A stretch of DNA of 64,000 nt, taken from NCBI GenBank assembly GCA_963169105.1, contig CAUJGU010000440.1:1-64000 (forward strand), given 5' to 3'. The position numbers and the translations under genes were made by a program. The stretch is from Ceriagrion tenellum. Taxonomy: Eukaryota > Arthropoda > Insecta > Odonata > Coenagrionidae. The notes under the pieces are model-generated. The model had not been told where the DNA came from. It saw nothing but the letters and a program-made list of their open reading frames with translations, and did not search any database. Positions 44,278-54,893 of this stretch are shown one piece after another (the stretch's first letter is position 1; every line of letters starts with the position of its first letter).

Positions 44278-44397
44278 TGTTTTAATATTCATTTCGTCAT
44301 TCACTTGTTTTCTATGCACTTATATATGTTACCTCTGTACTCGAACTAGTCAGTTGTAGAATAGACTGGTTAACGTGTGGATCAGGCTGTTATTTCA
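44278..44397 (+). repeat. Copia-H 3' LTR
   Basis: 120 bp, TGTTTTAATATTC to GCTGTTATTTCA, followed by CTAGG at 44398-44402. It lacks one T of the T-run in the 5' LTR. Confidence 0.93.
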
Positions 44398-44655
44398 CTA
44401 GGAAAGGGTTTATGTGAACTCTAATACAGTCGAAGAATGTCTGGCTTAGTATAATTTGTGTAGAAAAGTATATTTCAGCATTCATGCTGATATACCAAGG
44501 ATATAAATATGGGAACCTATACCAACTGGCCTCAGTTATGTTTCATTGACTTTTGGTGATGTTGCGTACCACTGGGAAGATACCAATTTTGTTATCACGA
44601 ATATTGTGTTTGTGGCTGTCACGAGAACTCACGATTTATTCCTGAAGATGAACTG

Positions 44656-45316
44656 GTGGTGATACAAGATGCATCTGTCAGTGAGGATGAAGTATCAGAA
44701 GAAGAACATAATCATATGAGAGATGAATATATTCAGCCAACATCAGAGTCAGATTATGATACTTCAGACACTGAGATTGACAGGGACAATGTTCAGTCAA
44801 AAGAAATATCACTAGGAGAGCAAAACCCTTTCCCGAGTCCTGAAGAGCATCATTTGCAACTACATATAAGCAAACGTCCAACGAGATATGCAACATCCAA
44901 GGTGGATGATGAAGGATCTTCTATTGAAATCGTTTTGAACGATAAATTCAAGGAAATTTTGTTAAAAATGTCAAACATTGATGTTCGAAGAGTGTATGAT
45001 GATAACTAGGTAGGATAACTAGATGCATTTACATTTCATGTATGCAATGGTATTCGATTACTCACTGTATGTGTTTATAGGTGTCAAGGGGATTCAATGA
45101 AGAGTCTGTGAAACGCAGAAAAAAGTAGGCCCATATTTTCTGCTACAGTGCCACTAAAAACTTTCAAATGCATCTCTCAAGTGTTATGATTCAGCATCAA
45201 GTCCGATTGACGAGCGAGAAGAGCATATGACAAACAAGCGGCCACCTGAAATTTCTGGGAGCATTAGGTGGAAATAAATGCAAATTTTCACAAGCCTGAT
45301 GCCAATGCCAACTGGC
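44656..45316 (+). pseudogene. piggyBac-G transposase, N-terminal and middle relic
   Basis: The first frame (44656-45009) is acidic (SVSEDEVSEEEHNH, SDYDTSDTEIDRD), as piggyBac N-termini are, but has no diagnostic motif. Around 45150-45316 in other frames come VPLKTFKCIS, RARRAYDKQAATWNFWEH and VEINANFHKPDANAN, which match the block around RFD.K..R..RR.TDKLAPI...W in piggyBac transposases. LINE-J interrupts next. The middle match is good; that of the acidic frame is inferred from position. Confidence 0.6.
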
Positions 45317-47668
45317 ACAATACATTCACACATCAGATCATTACCCTGTTATTTCTAAATTCCACCTCAATCACCCTCTTCCAGTCCGGGTCTATTTGTC
45401 ACGTACATTTTCTGATGGTATTATTAACACTTTTCTAAACCTGCTTGCAGATGAAAATTGGGAGGTGTATGCATCGGTAGATAATAATGTTAGTTTTGGT
45501 GCCTTTTATGAGAAATGTATGTTCTATTTTAGCATAGCATTTCCTATCACCACAAAGAATGTGACGCATAATCAGTTTCGAAAACCATCGATTACAGACG
45601 AAATTCATATGCTATCTGTTAAGATAAAGGACCTGCATAAAACTTGTAAAGAAAACAATTCATTAGATTTGAAGCTGCAATACAGTGCAACAAAAAGATT
45701 TTATGCGCACCTGATTATGCATGCTAAAAGCACTTACAATGATAGAAAATTAATGCGATCGAAATGTAAATCAAAAGAGGTCTGGAAAATAATAAAAAAT
45801 CACCGGGCTTGTTGTAATACTCGGCATTCTCAGTTGCCAAAGCTTGTAGGCAAGCTAGGTGGGTCTACTCATGAGGGGCATAATTTTGCTACCATTTTTA
45901 ATGATCACTTTAGCCAAAACTCTATGGCTCAACATAATGTAAGCTTGAAAGAGAGGGACAGTCCACCATGTGGTAATTCCTTTTTCCTCCATCCTTACAC
46001 AGAAACTGAGTTGAAACATATCCTTTTAAATCTGGGGACTAAACATACAGCTGGCCCTGATGAGGTACGAAGATGCATATTAAGACTGGCATGTGATATA
46101 ATCCTTCACCCCATCTTATACCTGATCAATTTATTTTTTAGTAAAGGTGTTTATCCATCCTCCTTGAAAGTTTCAAAAGTGATTCCGCTATACAAGAATA
46201 AAGGTGATTTGAATGATCTTAGCTCATACAGACCCATAGCCATTCAACATCAGATTAGGATAATCTTTGAGAAAGCTTTCTATGGCAGATTAATGTCTCA
46301 CCTGAAGAAATATCAACTGATTTCAAAGTACCAACATGGTTTTGTTCGTAATAGGTCAACAGCAACAGCTTGTCACTAAGCGATGGATAGAATCCTCTTA
46401 TCAGTTGAGGCAAAGCTAGAGACAGTAGGTATGATTTTTGACTTCACAAATGCTTTCACGACTGTCAACCATAAAATCCTATGCAGTAAGCTAAATAGTT
46501 TCGGTATTAGGGGCATACCTAAAAATTGGTTATGTTCTTATCTGGATCATAGGACACAATATGTCAGTGTCAACAAGGATAATATTACATCGAACTCTAC
46601 TAGCAGAATAGTGAAAAGTGGTGTCCCACAGGGTTCTGTGCTGGGACCTACTTTATTCTTATTATTTATTAATAACCTGCCTGAACTCTCCACCAGTATA
46701 CAGAACGTTTATCCTATAGTCTATGCTGATGATACTAATTTCATTCTGTAAGCTTCTAAGCAGGATGCAGTGATACAGGCAAGAGAGCAGGTAATAACCA
46801 ATCTGACTAAATCGTGTGTAAATAATTGCCTAAATCTGAATGTAATTAAATCTCAATTATTATGTTTCTCTAATATTAATTAACTGAAGAGGGAATATAG
46901 CTTTATGGTGAACAATGTGTCACTAAAGAGGTGGACATAGTTAAATTGCTCGGCCTGCATATTGAGAACCTGGGAAACACACACAGGCAAGTTAGCTAAT
47001 AAATTAAGTTCTCAATGTTTTCTTGTTAGAGTTATAAGGTCTACTGTATCCATCAGTGTCTCATTGACCATGTATTATGGCGATTATTACTCTAGGATAA
47101 GGCCTGATATTATATTTTGGGGGTCCTCCAGTCATGTTACTAAGATATTCATAATCCAGAAAAGGATTGTTCGGCTATTCGCTAAAGAGCGATATCGGGC
47201 TCATTGTCACCCAATATTTAGGAAATTGGGAATTCTTCCCCTTCCATGCTTGTATGTCTTATCAGTAGTCACCTGGGTCAAGTGTGATTATTTTGATGCT
47301 ATAAAGAACTCAGATATGCATAGTTATGATACCAGAGGTAATAGGAATTTCTACATCCCACATGTTAGGACTATAGGAGCGTCAATAGCACCCAAAACCA
47401 TGGGGTTGAGAATTTTCAACAAGCTGCGTGACGACCTAAAAGTAATTGATTCAAAATCTGTATTTGTGAAGAGAGTAAAGGCTTTCCTGTGTGAAAAGCT
47501 TTTTTATTCTGTGAATGAATTTTTTAATACTACTTGACTTGTTACATTCTTTGAATTCTTGCCTTGTAACTCTGTTGTACCATATGATTGTATATTTTGA
47601 CGTGCCTTATATCATGCAATTTTATTCTAAAGGATCATAGAGGCAAATAAATATTATTATTATTATGT
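45317..47668 (+). mobile_element. LINE-J, 5'-truncated Jockey/CR1-group LINE in piggyBac-G
   Basis: A plus-strand LINE that starts within the end of the endonuclease (SDHYPVIS) and ends with AATAAATATTATTATTATTATG at 47648-47668. piggyBac-G transposase sense stops at DANAN before it and resumes with VTAEEKLV after it. I see no clear target duplication. The tail resembles that of LINE-A. Confidence 0.8.
45396..47537 (+). pseudogene. LINE-J reverse transcriptase
   Basis: Frame 1 (45396-46379) covers the linker and fingers: ELKHILLNLGTKHTAGPDEV, KVIPLYKNKGD, LSSYRPIAIQ, KYQHGFVRNRSTATACH, then TAA. Immediately after, 46383-46751, in the same frame, gives MIFDFTNAFTTVNHKIL (catalytic block), SGVPQGSVLGPTLFLLFINN and VYADDTNFIL, then TAA at 46749. 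The last frame (46962-47537) holds the C-terminal region with RPDIIFWG and KSVFVKRVKAFL. Only a few stops separate the parts, so the copy is moderately young. Confidence 0.85.
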
Positions 47669-48400
47669 TACTGCTGAAGAGAAGCTTGTTAGTTTTGATT
47701 CAAGCAATATTATATCAATAGCAAACTGACAAAATACGGGCTCAAAATATGGGCTCTGTGTATTAATGATAGTCCCCACTGTTTGAAGGTGCAGGCCTAC
47801 ACAGGAAACCCACCAGTTCAGCATGTAGGCAAAATTAGGGCGAATGTGTCGAAATGGATGTGAATTGCGAGTTGAGGGGCCAGAATGTTACATGGGGCAA
47901 TTTTTTCTCATCTTACATATTAGGTTAAGCTCTTCTCAAAAGCAAGATCACAATGTTTTGGAAAGCAAGGAAAAATATATCTGAACTCTCTTATCTGTCA
48001 AGTAAAGAAGCCGTTCACATTTCAAAATTCTATTTTACAAAAGACACTGCAGTTGTATACCATACCCTAAAGAAGGATAGATTTTTATAATTTTTTTACA
48101 AATGTGCACATAGCAAGGAAGTGAGACTGGGTAGGTAGGATTCCAAAGATGATACTTAACCACAATAGTACAAAGGGGGCAGTTGACACACTGGATAAGC
48201 TTTTTGCCACATATGCATGCAGGAGGAAAACTAATTGTTGGCCCATAACTGTATTTTACAACTATGTTGATAAAACAGCATACAATGATTTTGTGCTGTG
48301 GATAGAAATTACTCCCCCTCTGGAGCAAAAACCTCTCCCAGAGAACAATATTTCTGGAGGAAGTGGAAATGCATTTGATTACCCCATACATTGTAAGTAG
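47667..48400 (+). pseudogene. piggyBac-G transposase, catalytic core continuation
   Basis: Right after LINE-J come VTAEEKLVSFDSS, SKLTKYGLKIWALC and KVQAYTGNPP, matching the LTVDEQL...KPAKYGIKIW...YTGK block of piggyBac transposases. A decayed stretch follows with a GRNVT..NFF-like piece near 47880. From 48149 the frame gives ILNHNSTKGAVDTLDKLFAT (third catalytic aspartate block), RRKTNCWPITVFYNY and AYNDFVLW. The C-terminal zinc finger is not found before Penelope sequence begins. Frames are shifted at least twice. Confidence 0.78.
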
Positions 48401-48525
48401 AAAGCGGCCGCCATGAAATGAACCAGTAATGACCAATGCTATGAAGATACAAGCTGCAGATTCTTCTCGAAAAGTTCTTACTAGTTCCAAAAAAGCTTTC
48501 ATTAAGGCTAGTCTTAAGTCTACAG

Positions 48526-48762
48526 GGAGTATACCAATTGAACTGCAGCACATGTGACCCAGTGTACGTCGGTGAAACTGGTCGGACAATAAAGACAAGA
48601 ATCAAAGAGCACAATGCGGCAATTCGACTGGGCTACTCCGATAAATCAGTGGTTGTAGAACATGCCGTCCTAGGCCACACCATTGAAGTCACCAACCCAA
48701 AAATTCTCAGTAGAGAAAAACATTTCAAGACTAGAATCTTCCAGGAGGCCTTGGAAATTTAA
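48526..48762 (+). pseudogene. Penelope-K GIY-YIG endonuclease tail
   Basis: A 78-residue frame starting GVYQLNCSTCDPVYVGETGR, then RIKEHNAAIRLG and HAVLGHTI, ends at TAA 48760. This is the GIY-YIG endonuclease domain at the C-terminus of Penelope-like retroelements: a CxxC pair, the YVG core, R and the EH motif. No reverse transcriptase precedes it, so it is the 3' tail of one copy; a second copy begins at about 49312 in the same orientation. Confidence 0.82.
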
Positions 48763-48944
48763 AAGGATAGCAAGAATTTGAATAGAGACCAGGGACAAAC
48801 AATAAGTGAATCATGGCTACCAGTAATTTCTAGAAAGACGAGAGACGTCCAAAAGACTCACCGCCAACACCCACCCCTTCCCCCTCTTGCACCACTATGA
48901 CAATACCAATTGATGCACAATAAAGGCAATTAGGTCATTCAGCC

Positions 48945-48975
48945 CTGATGAGGTCTCCGGCAAAGGAGAAGAAAC
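48945..48975 (+). ncRNA. Hammerhead ribozyme-like core in Penelope tail
   Basis: CTGATGAGG (from 48945), then a hairpin CTCC-GGCAAA-GGAG (48955-48968), then GAAAC (48971-48975) match the conserved core of a hammerhead ribozyme (CUGAUGA, stem II, GAAA). Hammerheads are known in the terminal repeats of Penelope-like elements, and this lies between the endonuclease tail and the next copy, where they occur. The pair closing stem II is imperfect, and I could not fix stem I or the cleavage site. Confidence 0.6.
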
Positions 48976-49311
48976 ATTGGCTCTTTTAAATCTTGATGCG
49001 GGTAAACCCAAAAACCATTACTGCTCAACATACTATTGTCCAGAAAGGGGAAAGTGAAGTTTTAACAATAATTTGAATTCAAAGTTTTCTTTCCACCTTG
49101 CTCAATGCAATGCATTATTAGTATTTTCGTTTAATCAATAGATTGGATCAATGGCATCTACATGTAGAATGACAAGCTAATATTTATTCAACAAAAATTA
49201 ATTGTTTAGCAATGGCGTTATTCTGTTTGCTAACGATATGACACATACCAATTAGAAAAAATATTTAACATTTTACTGTACCAATTTACGAAGTTATCTA
49301 TAAGATATAGA

Positions 49312-51378
49312 GTGGCGAGTCTAAACATTTACTTCAACTCATCTTGTCTTAAATTCAGAGTGGTCCCTAAGTATGTGTCCATCTTCACCCGATCTTCATC
49401 CTCATCAGCACTAGCAGCCGCCAACAAGATCTGGGTCCGGCAAGAATTAAAAGCCTGGTATGGCATTTGGGATTCACTCTCTCATCATCTGTATCTACTA
49501 CACCTGGATTTGGCGAACAATCTACAGTGGCAGGAGTGGATTCTACTTCAAGAAAGTGTGAAATCTATGTCCAGCGATGCCGCCTTACATAAAAAGAAGA
49601 GTTTGGTGAAAAAGCTTGATAAGTTATGTGTCTCGCAGTTGAAAAGTCACAAGTCTAGCGCTACGAGTGATATAAATGGTGTTTGTTTTCAGCAACGGGT
49701 TGTTAACTTTTCAAATCACTCTTTTACACCACTCGAGATGAAATCCTCAACAAAGGGTATAAATTTGCTCCTCTTCTGTTATCAAGGAGTTCCACTCAAA
49801 ATATGTTAGCAGATTGTGAAGTGAGTCTTAAAAAGGAGAACTTGGGTGTTAAACAACTGACTGCAGACTGCATTATCAACAACCTGGCAGCATACCTTAA
49901 GAAGAGGGAAGACTCGCAGATCCTATGTGAAATAAAAAACTCAATTAAATCTCAAAATTTAACTTTGACCAGAGCTGAGAAGGGCAACAGTATTGTGATT
50001 TTAAACACTGACAACTATCTGAACAAGTGTAATAATTTTTTTAATGAAGGCAACCAGTTCATACTTTTAAAGAAAAACCCAACAGCAGCCTTCCAAAGGG
50101 ACATAAATTCCGCCTTAAGCAGACCCTCCGATTTATTTATTGAATACGAGAAATGGAGCCTAATGCTTATGAATCCCTTATCCCTGAGGCTATATGGTCT
50201 GCCGAAAACTCACAAAACAGGAATCCTGAATTGCCCTGTAATTGCTAACCACACAGCCCAGTGTCACCTTCTGGCCTTGAAATTAAAAGGACAATCCAAA
50301 GGGACATAAATTCCGCCTTAAGCAGACCCTCCGATTTATTTATTGAATACGAGAAATGGAGCCTAATGCTTATGAATCCCTTATCCCTGAGGCTATATGG
50401 TCTGCCGAAAACTCACAAAACAGGAATCCCGAATTGCCCTGTAATTGCTAACCACATGGCCCCGTGTCACCTTCTGGCCTTGAAATTAAATTTACTCTTT
50501 CGTAATCTTACCAATTTCAAACTGAAGTATGGTATTAAGAATTCAATAGAACTGGCTTATAAGCTGAGGGAAGTCAACCCTCAATGGAAAATTAGTCTCG
50601 TTTGACATCAAAAATTTGTTTCCTTCCGTTCCGGCCAAAGAAGCGGTGTCTCTCGCGATCGAGTGCTTGAAGAAGTCGGGCTATAACGATATGATCACCC
50701 AAGATATGGACAAATTTTTGACTTTATGCATTGATCAAAATAACTTCATGTTTAACAGTTCCTTTTATGCACAATCCCAAGGACTAGCCATGGGTTCACC
50801 ACTGTCACCCATCCTAGCCAATGTTTTCACGGACAATTTAGAATACATGTTATTCAATTCCAACCACCCGCTTATCAAAAATGTGCTTTACTACTACACA
50901 TATGTTGACGATGTGATTTGTTTATGGAGCCTCAGACAGCTGGATCAATTTTTAGTCTTCCTCAATTCCTTACATCAAGCCATTAGTTTTACAATGGAGA
51001 TTGGAAATAGAAACTTAAACTTTTTAGATTTAACCATTTCCCTCAAGGATGACAATCACCATTTCTCCATCTACCACAAAATACTTATTCTGATGCTATC
51101 ATACCCAAGAACTCGAACCACTACTATTCTCACAAACTTGCAGCTTTTCACTCTTTTTTTAAATCATTTGACTTCCATTTCAAATACAGAGGGAGAGTTT
51201 AACAAGGAATTGAACACCATTAAACTCCTTGCCATCAGGAACGTCTATGAGTATTCACTCATTGACAAATTCCTCAAGAGGAAACAAAGAAGGTTGACTA
51301 TCTTGTTATCAACAGGCCTTTCTCACATTGTGCCCTCCGATAAGAAATGGACTAAGGTGCCTTACATAAAAAACTCAA
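49312..51378 (+). pseudogene. Penelope-K reverse transcriptase
   Basis: Four frames together give the Penelope protein: an N-terminal segment (49312-49809), LTRAEKGNSIVILNTDNYLNK (near 49970), SLRLYGLPKTHKTG (present twice through a local duplication), FDIKNLFPSVPAKEA (catalytic block, near 50610), GLAMGSPLSPILANVF, and YTYVDDVICLW (near 50900), then RNLNFLDLTI and KKWTKVPYI. This telomerase-related reverse transcriptase normally precedes the GIY-YIG domain, but here Copia sequence replaces its end at about 51378. Frameshifts lie near 49805, 50285 and 50605. Confidence 0.82.
50092..50490 (+). repeat. 203-bp-period direct duplication inside Penelope-K
   Basis: About 196 bp at 50092-50287 recur at 50295-50490 with only a handful of base differences (for example GGAATCCTG against GGAATCCCG). 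Both copies encode NPLSLRLYGLPKTHKTG. The duplication puts the reverse transcriptase out of frame. Confidence 0.95.
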
Positions 51379-51379
51379 A

Positions 51380-51800
51380 AAGTAAATCATTCTGGGTAGA
51401 GGCTGCTATAACAGCTTTGTATTTAATTAACGGAATTCCTACCAAAAGCCTCAAACAAGGGCAAGTCCCAGCTGAAAGATAGGATGGCAAGAAACGTAAA
51501 AAAATCTACTAGATCTCAAAGTTTCTGAAAGCGTTCCTTACCTTCACAAACGTAAAGAAAAACAGCATGGAAAATTTAAGCCTCACAGTTTGAAATGCTG
51601 TTAGTTTGTTATGTTGGGATACTGTAATAATGGCTACAGGTTATGGTTAGTAAATATGAGAAGAGTAGGCATTGGGAGAAATGTAATATTTAATGAGAAT
51701 TGCAATGAATTCCCCGAAGAAAGTTTCCCACACTCTGATGATGAGGGTAAAGAGGGAAGTGAGGGAGATTCAGGAGCGGTTTTTGATTTACCGTAATTTT
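51380..51800 (+). pseudogene. Copia integrase fragment (second family)
   Basis: Directly fused in frame after the Penelope protein comes FWVEAAITALYLINGIPTKS, then in later frames KFKPHSLKC, LGYCNNGYRLW and GRNVIFNENC. These are the C-terminal integrase blocks of a Copia element. The corresponding region of Copia-H is similar but differs in sequence, so this is another copy or family. Only about 420 bp remain, with no LTR seen. Confidence 0.7.
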
Positions 51801-54334
51801 CCATGTATAGTATCATAGAGTAATATAGAGGTCTCGCCCCCGTGCTAAAGAGCGTATGCGTTTTTGAAGAAGTTCAGGAACCGATCGCTAGTGGTCTCTG
51901 TGGTCAATCAGTTCCATAGTAGAGCGGAAAATTTGAATTCGTTCAGAGCCGCAACCTACTCCGACTGGGCGCGTGAGAAGTCGGGCGTTCTCGTGAGCGC
52001 CCGCTGGCTTTCGATTGAGAGGGGTGAGAGGGGAAATTTGAGGAATGGGCGAAGAGGACGAGGGATAGGGAAAGCTCTCCTCACAAACGTCTCGGTACTC
52101 AGTAGGCACGTGCTTTTTGCGTCTTGTGGGGGCCAGATGATTCCGGGAGATTAGGCCGGGGCTGCCATAAATTAACTTGCTATGGGAGGGGCCCCAGTTC
52201 TGTAGAAGTGTTAACGAATGAGTTCTGGGGGAAGGATTTGCGCCTCTTGAAGGCGGCCAAGACCACAGTGTTTGCTGCCCAGTGTTGTCGGGAAAGGGAA
52301 TATACACCCTTACCATTAAACAGTCCACGTCACGTTGGTGGTTCAAGACCTACATCAAGTGCGAAGGTAGAGCAGTAGGGTTATGAGAATACAACAACGA
52401 TCGTCGTATTTTGAGGAGTACCACACTGAATTTGAGGCCACGTCAAGTTGATGCTGTATTTCACAAATAAATTTATAGTTTATATGCTAAAAATAAATAA
52501 TAAATCTTTGCCTCTCTAAAAATAAAATTCGATTTCCTATAAAATACTTGAATACTCCTCAAAAAGAAGCCAAGACAGAGTCGTGCGAAATCTTCGAGAA
52601 ATTATATAGTGACTCATATAGAAAGTGACTCAGGGGTGGGAGGGAAATCATCCAATGACAATTGAGTTAGAATATTGGCCGAGAGAGGTGGAGATGAACA
52701 AGTCACATACAGCTTTTATAGGAAATCATCAAAAGAATTCAAACAAAAGAAGAGGAAGGTATTTTGCTGAGCAGTGGCATGTGTTAAATCGAAAGGCTAG
52801 CCTGTCAACGGCTAGTGCCTTGTTTCCACTTCACGGGTTAGACCTGATGTTGGGTTACCTGCCCGCTTTCCAGGAGGGAAGTGGTAATCTTCGTAATAAT
52901 TGACCAGCAGGATACTAAGTGAATACGTAGTTGATAAACGAAAGTGGTATATTTTGCTTGAATGTCAAAAATAAAATAAACCCTTTTAAGAAATAAGGAA
53001 GGTGCCTTTGTAAAACCAACAAACCATTATTTTACGTTGGCGTCCTAAAAATAATTGGTATGTTGTGCCTAACGGGCTGGGGAAAGTAAAGTATCTATCA
53101 ATTAATTATGAGAGTAAACTTATGAATAATAGGAAAGCACAAGGTGCCTCTATTTTTCACTTGTTTAAAGGCTTAAGTATAAAGTGTAGGCTTAAGTATA
53201 AAGTGTAAAGGATAAACGCGAAAATTTCACAGGCGAAAAAATTATGAAATTCAAAGGATGTCACTCCAACAATTGAATTATTATAGAGTTTTTCCAAACC
53301 GTTGAACATTAGCGGTAAAGTATATGTAAGAAAGTATTTAAAAGCACCTCCAACGGTCTTATCCTGTAACTCATATCATCAATGATGAGCCAAAATTATT
53401 GAATCGATTCATGTACTGAGCTTTCTGTACGCGAATGACTTTCTTTCTGTACTTTATCAGCTTCTTTACATATTCATGCTTCTTGTCGTGACATTTTCTC
53501 CGAAGAATGACCTTTGAAGTATGAGTTAAATTAGCGCTAATGAGAGTGCGACATGGATGCCGATGTTAAATGTTACCTCTGCATATTACCCAGTCAGCCA
53601 CCTGCAAGGGTGTTTAGCAGGGGTAACTTATCACAAGCATGTAAGCTACCTTCCATAAATTTTTACGGAGCATAATATTAATGTACGAGGAATTTGGTCA
53701 GTGATTCCAAATGAAACTTTCATTGTACATTGACATCATTAACTACGCTCCTTGAGTCCTAACTTCTTTGCTTCGTAAGTTTTATCGCTCATGTACACCA
53801 GACAATTAATCCGAAATCATGTATTGGTAGTAAACAAAGAACTCAAATAAATTATATGTCTTATGGCAATGTTCAAACTAATATTCCTGCATATTTCCTG
53901 TGCAATGATGAGTACTTTCGGATTCCCAATGAAGGTTTTCGGATGATACAGCTTAATTTTATTGATTCACCTGTAAACTAAGAAGCCTCCTTTAATTTTT
54001 TCCACAAAAACCAAGATTGCAGCTTTCTACGAACAAATAATGATTGAAAAGCTGATGTAAATGAAATAGAACCACAATTACTATGTTGTTTTCCTATCAT
54101 TGTTTTCAGTTCATAATATTCTCTGTTATTTCACTGAACTTGCTTCTCCTCGGTAATCATTAATTTCTTCTGAGCAGTAAAATTCTTTCGAACTAATATC
54201 CACTACTTCGGGCATCACAAAGTAAAAATTTTATTATTTTTGACAATCAACAATAAGGTAATATGACAAAGAATAGATTGCTTATAAATTCTAGCAGAAT
54301 TGAAGAGAAAGAAGTATAAAACATCAATATAATA
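51801..54334. other. Unassigned sequence, AT-rich in the right part
   Basis: 51850-52380 is moderately GC-rich without a recognised domain. AATAAA signals cluster at about 52466-52530. A 19-bp tandem duplication (GGCTTAAGTATAAAGTGTA) lies at 53170-53207. No gene or element identified. Confidence 0.4.
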
Positions 54335-54889
54335 TCAATTTTTAGTTCTCAAAAAAAGTTACACTTGGGTTCTTTAGGTCAATACGGTCGGATAACTTTA
54401 GCTACCAATTTCACATTATTTTTGGGGAATTTCTTTTGGGAAAAGCAGTTCCCCTTTAGCTAGGAGGCATGACGCGCGACGGCTTGTGCTGGCTGCACGT
54501 TGTATTTGAAGAAAGGCTGCGATACAGGCACGGTATATATCCTAATTCAGGGCCTCTAGGCTTGGGGTGGACGAACCACCCTTGGTGCGGCTGGTGAGAT
54601 AAGCCGGAGGGTGGGTCGGAGTCCAGGGGTGGCCAGGAAACGAAGGCGTGAGGGTGGTCGCCGGTACATGGTTAAAGATCGGCACCTTTTTTCCATATCT
54701 TTTAGGCTCGAATATATTGCTTTCTTAGGGTGTAGCTACGATTTATTAGGGGCTAACTGCCCCTGAATGTCCCTTCTTACTCGACCAGAGCTCTTAGCAA
54801 CAAGTGGATGCGGATGCCTACAGCAAAGAGGCGGCACCCTTTATTTCCACCGATGGAACTTGCCAAGGAAAACTTTTGAATAACAAACC
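54335..54889 (+). repeat. Second copy of the piggyBac-G 5' region
   Basis: Shares ordered blocks with 35205-35696 and 44398-44415: AGTTACACT, GGGTCAAT or AGGTCAAT, CACCCTTGGTG, GGTGAGAT, GGTCGCCGGTAC or GGTCGCCAGTAG, and AAGGAAAACTT. It continues without a break past the point where Copia sits in the other copy, so it acts as an empty-site reference. It ends at the TTAA of piggyBac-L. Confidence 0.75.
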
Positions 54890-54893
54890 TTAA
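54890..54893. repeat. Left TTAA of piggyBac-L
   Basis: TTAA immediately before CCCTGCAGGACTCGCG; the partner TTAA is at 56069-56072. Confidence 0.85.

Larger units (their letters stand above)
35702..44397 (+). mobile_element. Copia-H LTR retrotransposon, deleted and split by Harbinger
   Basis: Flanked by CTAGG, it has 121- and 120-bp LTRs (TG...CA), a tRNA-iMet anticodon-arm primer site, Gag with a zinc knuckle, protease, part of integrase, reverse transcriptase, RNase H and a purine-rich stretch before the 3' LTR. Without the 5,133-bp Harbinger the Copia body is only about 3.56 kb because most of integrase has been deleted near 37100. The LTRs differ at four positions plus one indel, so the copy is not very recent. 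Confidence 0.93.
35050..48400 (+). mobile_element. piggyBac-G, old piggyBac-like element carrying Copia, Harbinger and LINE-J
   Basis: It starts at TTAA (35050-35053) with CCCTCCTATTCTCCTCGGG, a piggyBac-style CCC start. Its own sequence is in pieces: 35054-35696 (5' region), 44403-45316 (N-terminal and middle transposase) and 47667-48400 (rest of the core). Copia with a Harbinger inside it fills 35702-44397, and LINE-J fills about 45317-47666. The 5' region has a second copy at 54335-54889 that is uninterrupted at the Copia site, confirming the insertion. The right terminus is not found; Penelope sequence begins at about 48520. Confidence 0.7.

Noticed and set aside
51888..52378. Overlapping frames on both strands at 51.9-52.4 kb as a gene
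   Set aside because: Mutually overlapping, no domain, no conserved start or splice structure.
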